Shown here in pieces: positions 60,417 through 64,000 of a DNA stretch of 64,000 bases; within the stretch, counting starts at the first letter, position 1; each line of letters starts with the position of its first letter. Position numbers and translations under genes: made by a program. The stretch spans positions 225,648 to 289,647 of the forward strand of contig NZ_JAPYPG010000002.1 of the NCBI RefSeq assembly GCF_029937755.1, written 5' to 3'. Origin of the DNA: Henriciella sp. GTDB lineage: Bacteria; Pseudomonadota; Alphaproteobacteria; Caulobacterales; Hyphomonadaceae. Below the pieces are notes generated by a model that worked only from the letters and a program-made list of their open reading frames with translations, was not told where the DNA came from and made no database searches.

Positions 60417-62684
60417 ATGAGCCGCCAGACATCCGCCAACGACCTTCTCACCGCTGCCATTGACGCCGGACGGATCAGCCCGGTCATGCCGCTGGGCCGG
60501 CTGATGCCGGTCCCGGCAGGCGATGCAGCCGGGGATTGTGAAGACCGTCTGGCAATGGCGATAGAGTCCCAGCAGAGCCTCGACCTCGCCCGGCGCACCA
60601 GTCTTGGTCTTGCCGATCTGGTCGAGCAGCTGGGCGATGCGCCGCGCAATGCGGACCTTGCAGAAGCCATGGTCTCCGGCTTGCCCGAACCGCTAATCGA
60701 GGCAGGCTTGCGTCACCCGGATGGCTTTCCGGGTCTGGAGCGTCATCTTCGTCTCAACGCCATGGCTGTCCCCGCCGCTGCGCCTGTAGCCCTTGATGCA
60801 GAAGACTATGCAGCAAATGCCGGTGCGATTGCCGTGGCCCGGGCTCGCGGTGTAGCGCTCTGCATTGGCGGTTTTACGCTCGATGCAGGGCCTCCGGCCC
60901 TCGCAATCGACCTTGCAGCCTTTGTCGGCGAGGGCGGTCTGGAGATTGCCATGCTGCGCGAAACCATCACAGCCGCGCGCGAGATGACCGAGGTTAAGGC
61001 GCCGCTCAGCCTTCTGCTTCACGGTATCGCAGCCGGTGCGCTGTCACTGGCCCCGCATGGCGAAGCCGACCTGGCAAAACGCGGCGCGGCGCTGATCGCG
61101 GCTGTAGCCACCATTGCCGGCACAAACACCCTTACAAAGGCAGACGCGGCCCGGCTGGGCGTGGACCCGGCGCTGGAAATCCAGCCTGTCGATGGGATCA
61201 CTATCGCCATTGCGCCTTTCCGGGCCGATGCAGCTGTTCCATTCCTGCCAGCCAGCGACGGCCTCTCGGGCCATTGCGCCCTTACGGTGTGCGACGATGA
61301 TGGCCTCACGCATCTGAGCGAACCCGTCCGTCTGATGCTGTCGGACAGGCCGGATGATCTTGCAGCCGTACAGTCGGCGCTTGAAGAGGCTGGCGATATC
61401 GACTCCCTGCCGGGCCTCAGCCGCGACACGCTTCGCAGCCGCGGCTTTTCCGACGAGGCGCTGTCGCGCATCACCAACGCCTTCCGCGAAGGCCTGCCGC
61501 TGTCGGCAGCTTTCTCCCGCTGGGTGCTGGGCGATGATGTCATCGTCAAGGATCTGCAGCTGGCGCCGGAAGCCTTTGACACGGACGGCAGGGCCCTTCT
61601 CCGGGCTGTCGGCTTCTCTGCCGAAGCCGTCGTGGCGCTGGACGCCGCCCTGAGCGGCCTCGCGGAAACCACCGCCCGGTCGGCACTTCAGGCTGCCGGG
61701 GCGGTCCTGCCAGATGAGACAGGCTTCGCGATTTCGACGGCCGGCATCGCGCGCAAGCTCTGCGCCGGCATGATGGTGGAGGCCGATGGCTGGACAACCG
61801 CACAGATTGCCAGCGCGCTTGAGGCAGGCCTGGCGGTGTACCTGGCTGCCCAGTCAGGTGAGGAGGACAGCACGGTTTCTGATCGTATGGCCGCCATCAC
61901 ATCGCTTGCCGAAGACCTCGCTGCCGAAATGGACGATCCCGGGCCCGCTGCCGCATCAGGACCAATGCCGGCCCAGGCTGGCATCCAGCGCTCCCGTCTG
62001 CCCGACCGGCGCAAGGGCTATATCCAGAAAGCCACGGTCGGCGGCCACAAGGTGTATCTCCATACCGGCGAATTCGACGACGGCTCACTGGGCGAGATCT
62101 TTCTCGACATGCACAAGGAAGGCGCCGCCTTCCGCTCGCTGATGAACAATTTCGCAATCGCGGTCTCCCTCGGCCTGCAATATGGCGTGCCGCTGGATGA
62201 ATATGTCGATGCCTTCGTCTTCACGCGTTTCGAACCGGCGGGCGAAGTCACCGGGAATGACCGGATCGCCAAGGCAACGTCCATTCTCGATTATATCTTC
62301 CGCGAGCTCGCCATCTCCTACCTTGCCCGCGAGGATCTGGCCGAGGTGGGTGAGGATGTCAGCCATGACGGGCTCGGCCGCGGGCTGAAGGACGGTACAC
62401 GCCAGGGGCCGCAGCCGCTCCCCGAGGAGGCCGTACAGTTCATCTCGCGCGGTTTCTCGCGCGGGCAGCTGCCGGACAATATCGTTATCCTCGACAAGAA
62501 GCGCGCCGAGCGCGACGAGGCGGCGGTGGAAGGCGAATTGTCCGATGACCACGACGACCCCGCCTATCTGCCCCAGCCCTGCCCCAACTGTCAGAGTTTC
62601 ACACTGACCGAGCTACCGGACGAGGACACGATCCATTGCGAGACCTGCGGCGCTGAAACGAGCCCGGAAAGTGTCTTCAGCTAG
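60417..62684 (+). CDS. NrdJ-like protein lacking the catalytic core (TSCPD domain)
   Basis: Protein of 755 residues from ATG 60417, five bases after GAAGGAAG; ATG 60360 has no site. Residues about 530-650 closely match the C-terminal domain of B12-dependent ribonucleotide reductase ([58 protein letters not shown]). The tail has CPNC...CETCG, a zinc-ribbon or redox pair. The middle follows RNR more weakly ([23 protein letters not shown]). The radical-site NxCxE loop is not seen and the N-terminal third is missing, so it is probably a non-catalytic paralogue. Confidence 0.7.
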   Translation: MSRQTSANDLLTAAIDAGRISPVMPLGRLMPVPAGDAAGDCEDRLAMAIESQQSLDLARRTSLGLADLVEQLGDAPRNADLAEAMVSGLPEPLIEAGLRHPDGFPGLERHLRLNAMAVPAAAPVALDAEDYAANAGAIAVARARGVALCIGGFTLDAGPPALAIDLAAFVGEGGLEIAMLRETITAAREMTEVKAPLSLLLHGIAAGALSLAPHGEADLAKRGAALIAAVATIAGTNTLTKADAARLGVDPALEIQPVDGITIAIAPFRADAAVPFLPASDGLSGHCALTVCDDDGLTHLSEPVRLMLSDRPDDLAAVQSALEEAGDIDSLPGLSRDTLRSRGFSDEALSRITNAFREGLPLSAAFSRWVLGDDVIVKDLQLAPEAFDTDGRALLRAVGFSAEAVVALDAALSGLAETTARSALQAAGAVLPDETGFAISTAGIARKLCAGMMVEADGWTTAQIASALEAGLAVYLAAQSGEEDSTVSDRMAAITSLAEDLAAEMDDPGPAAASGPMPAQAGIQRSRLPDRRKGYIQKATVGGHKVYLHTGEFDDGSLGEIFLDMHKEGAAFRSLMNNFAIAVSLGLQYGVPLDEYVDAFVFTRFEPAGEVTGNDRIAKATSILDYIFRELAISYLAREDLAEVGEDVSHDGLGRGLKDGTRQGPQPLPEEAVQFISRGFSRGQLPDNIVILDKKRAERDEAAVEGELSDDHDDPAYLPQPCPNCQSFTLTELPDEDTIHCETCGAETSPESVFS

Positions 62685-62765
62685 AAAGCGCTTTCGGGCC
62701 TCCCGTCTTGGCAAGCCGATTGCGAGTTCCCCTCTCAGGAGAACACTCGCCCCCTTGGATGTGTC

Positions 62766-63251
62766 ATGATGAAACAATTTGTTACCGCCGCTTTCCTGGC
62801 TATAAGCCTGCTTCCGGCCGCCGCGCAGGACGCTGGCGAAATCGCGCGTGTTCAGGCCGGACAGTCCTGCCCGGGCTGCAACCTCTTCCAGGCGGACCTG
62901 GCCTATCTCGATCTCGAAAACGTCGATGTTTCAGGGGCAAGGCTTCGGCAGTCCGACATGCAACTGTCCACATTCGATGGCTGGAACCTGAGCGGGACAA
63001 ATCTTTCCGTGGCCAATCTGTTTGGTACCCGGTTCACCCGGTCGAACTTCACCAATGCAAATCTGCAACGCGCTATACTTGTGGGCACATATTTCGGCAG
63101 CTCCTCCCTCAAGGGTAGTGACTTGACAGGTGCCAACATTTCTGGCGCTGATTTGTCTATCGCCGAGGGACTTTCCCAGCACCAGCTGGACAAGGCGTGT
63201 GGGGACAATTCGACAATGCTGCCAAAGGAACTGACTGTTCCGGCGTGCTGA
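62766..63251 (+). CDS. exported pentapeptide-repeat protein
   Basis: Protein of 161 residues. A signal peptide (MMKQFVTAAFLAISLLPAAA) is followed by QSCPGCNLFQADL with a CxxC pair, then about 15 A(D/N)LxX pentapeptides (residues about 40-140, such as LSGTNLSVANLFGTRF, LKGSDLTGANISGADLS). They would form a right-handed quadrilateral beta-helix. A short Cys-containing tail follows (KACGDNS, VPAC). It is periplasmic. Function unknown. A larger relative follows at 63354. Confidence 0.87.
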   Translation: MMKQFVTAAFLAISLLPAAAQDAGEIARVQAGQSCPGCNLFQADLAYLDLENVDVSGARLRQSDMQLSTFDGWNLSGTNLSVANLFGTRFTRSNFTNANLQRAILVGTYFGSSSLKGSDLTGANISGADLSIAEGLSQHQLDKACGDNSTMLPKELTVPAC

Positions 63252-63353
63252 CGCCGTATTAAGGTGAGGCGATTGCGCCACACCCTTCTGCTGTATGCAG
63301 GCATTACACGGATTTCAGTTCGTTGGGTGGCGAGGGGACAATAGAGTACGGTC

Positions 63354-64000
63354 ATGTTCAGAACCGGCAACAAGATCATATTTGCCACGCTGCTTGCCGC
63401 GATCGTTCTGCCGGCGGGCGTGGGAAACAGCCAGGACAGTTCGACCCGGGTCGCCTGGGCCCCTTCCTATGGCGGATCCTGCGAGGGGTGTGACCTGCGC
63501 GGGCGGAACATGTCGGGATGGGACATCTCCAACGCAAATTATCCGCGAGCGGACCTGTCGGGAGCGCTGCTGCGCGCCACGCGCGGGATCGATGTCGACT
63601 TCACCCATGCCATCGCGGAGTTTACCGATTTCCGCCAGGCCGTGCTTGACGGATCGAGCTTCATTGATGCCGAGCTGACCGAGGCCCGCTTCGACAAGTC
63701 TAGCCTTCTCAACAGCGACTTCTCACGCGCTGTCATGCTTGATGTGAAGCTGCGCGGCGCACGCCTTAACGGAGCAACCCTGCGCCGGGCCAATCTCACC
63801 GATGCCTATGCCCAGGGCGCAGATTTTTCCGGCGCCAATGTCTCTCTGGCGATCTTTGACAACGCCCAGCTGAAAGATGCCCTGTTCACAAACACCACGA
63901 TGACCGGTGCCTCTTTCAAGCGTGCGCGACTGGACGGCGCCGACTTTTCCAATGTCCGGCTGATGGAAGTTGATTTCACCGGCGCGACAGGTCTCAGTGA
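63354..64000 (+). CDS. exported pentapeptide-repeat protein (partial, runs off the window)
   Basis: At least 215 residues from ATG 63354, still open at the end of the window. The signal peptide is KIIFATLLAAIVLPAGVGNS. It shares with the preceding protein the start GGSCEGCDLRGRNMSG (CxxC), then has many pentapeptides (ADLSGALL, ARFDKSSLLNSDFSRA, GADFSGANVSLA). The two are tandem paralogues with about 100 bases between, likely periplasmic. Role unknown. Confidence 0.85.
   Translation, partial: MFRTGNKIIFATLLAAIVLPAGVGNSQDSSTRVAWAPSYGGSCEGCDLRGRNMSGWDISNANYPRADLSGALLRATRGIDVDFTHAIAEFTDFRQAVLDGSSFIDAELTEARFDKSSLLNSDFSRAVMLDVKLRGARLNGATLRRANLTDAYAQGADFSGANVSLAIFDNAQLKDALFTNTTMTGASFKRARLDGADFSNVRLMEVDFTGATGLS

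Overview
The window reads as ordinary chromosome of a high-GC alphaproteobacterium, most likely of the Hyphomonadaceae/Caulobacterales type (compare Hyphomonas, Henriciella). This rests on gene content and order, not on a search. The markers are the block dgt / SPOR protein / nagZ / scpA / scpB / tatABC / serS / surE / pcm, the block aroQ-accB-accC-aat-DUF2155-mlaD-NDUFA12, a TonB-dependent receptor beside a nucleoside transporter, and a B12-type ribonucleotide reductase relative.

Layout. 1-7.7 kb: the end of an unknown gene, an epimerase, a GST, a nucleoside-type TonB receptor plus CNT transporter pair, a small hypothetical gene, a VOC protein, a hydroxyacyl-CoA-type SDR and a Kazal lipoprotein. 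7.7-16 kb: a long minus-strand operon with overlapping genes, from the SPOR protein through nagZ, scpAB, tatABC, serS and surE to pcm. serS carries an in-frame, AT-rich insertion of about 114 codons with a HEPN-like RN-x3-H motif; this is the most unusual thing in the window. 16-22.6 kb: dgt and erpA (divergent, start codons sharing CATG), a SulP transporter, a nitroreductase, DUF1287 and DUF4198 proteins and an orphan PAS histidine kinase.

22.7-27.3 kb is the accessory island. A 3.18-kb IS1-like transposon (22714-25893) has 22-bp perfect inverted repeats and an 8-bp target duplication. It carries three passenger genes, structured RNA segments, two copies of an operator-like palindrome, the transposase, and a PemK/MazF-type toxin whose TTG start touches the transposase stop. 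It has landed just upstream of a low-GC SIR2-domain gene of the anti-phage type, separating that gene from its probable promoter.

27.3-36 kb: an LRAT-like protein, two DUF983 genes around a nitroreductase, a GGCT-like protein, an EmrAB-type efflux pair behind a possible 7-codon leader, a CHAD protein, an ArsR/SRPBCC pair with its operators, and a squalene/phytoene-synthase-like protein. 36-47.7 kb: sodB, a DEAD-box helicase, and a lipid/aldehyde catabolic set (aldehyde dehydrogenase, enoyl-CoA hydratase, two acyl-CoA dehydrogenases, a thioesterase), plus a serine hydrolase, a sulfotransferase-like protein and thiO. 47.8-54.7 kb: an FbpABC-type iron(III) importer, an M48 metalloprotease with TPR-like tail, a DsbA-like protein and thiG. 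54.7-64 kb: an SRPBCC protein, thiS, aroQ, accBC, aat, DUF2155, mlaD, an NDUFA12 homologue, a degenerate NrdJ-like protein that appears to lack the RNR catalytic core, and two exported pentapeptide-repeat proteins, the second cut by the window edge.

No tRNA, rRNA or CRISPR array was seen. All function calls come from motif and family recognition by eye.
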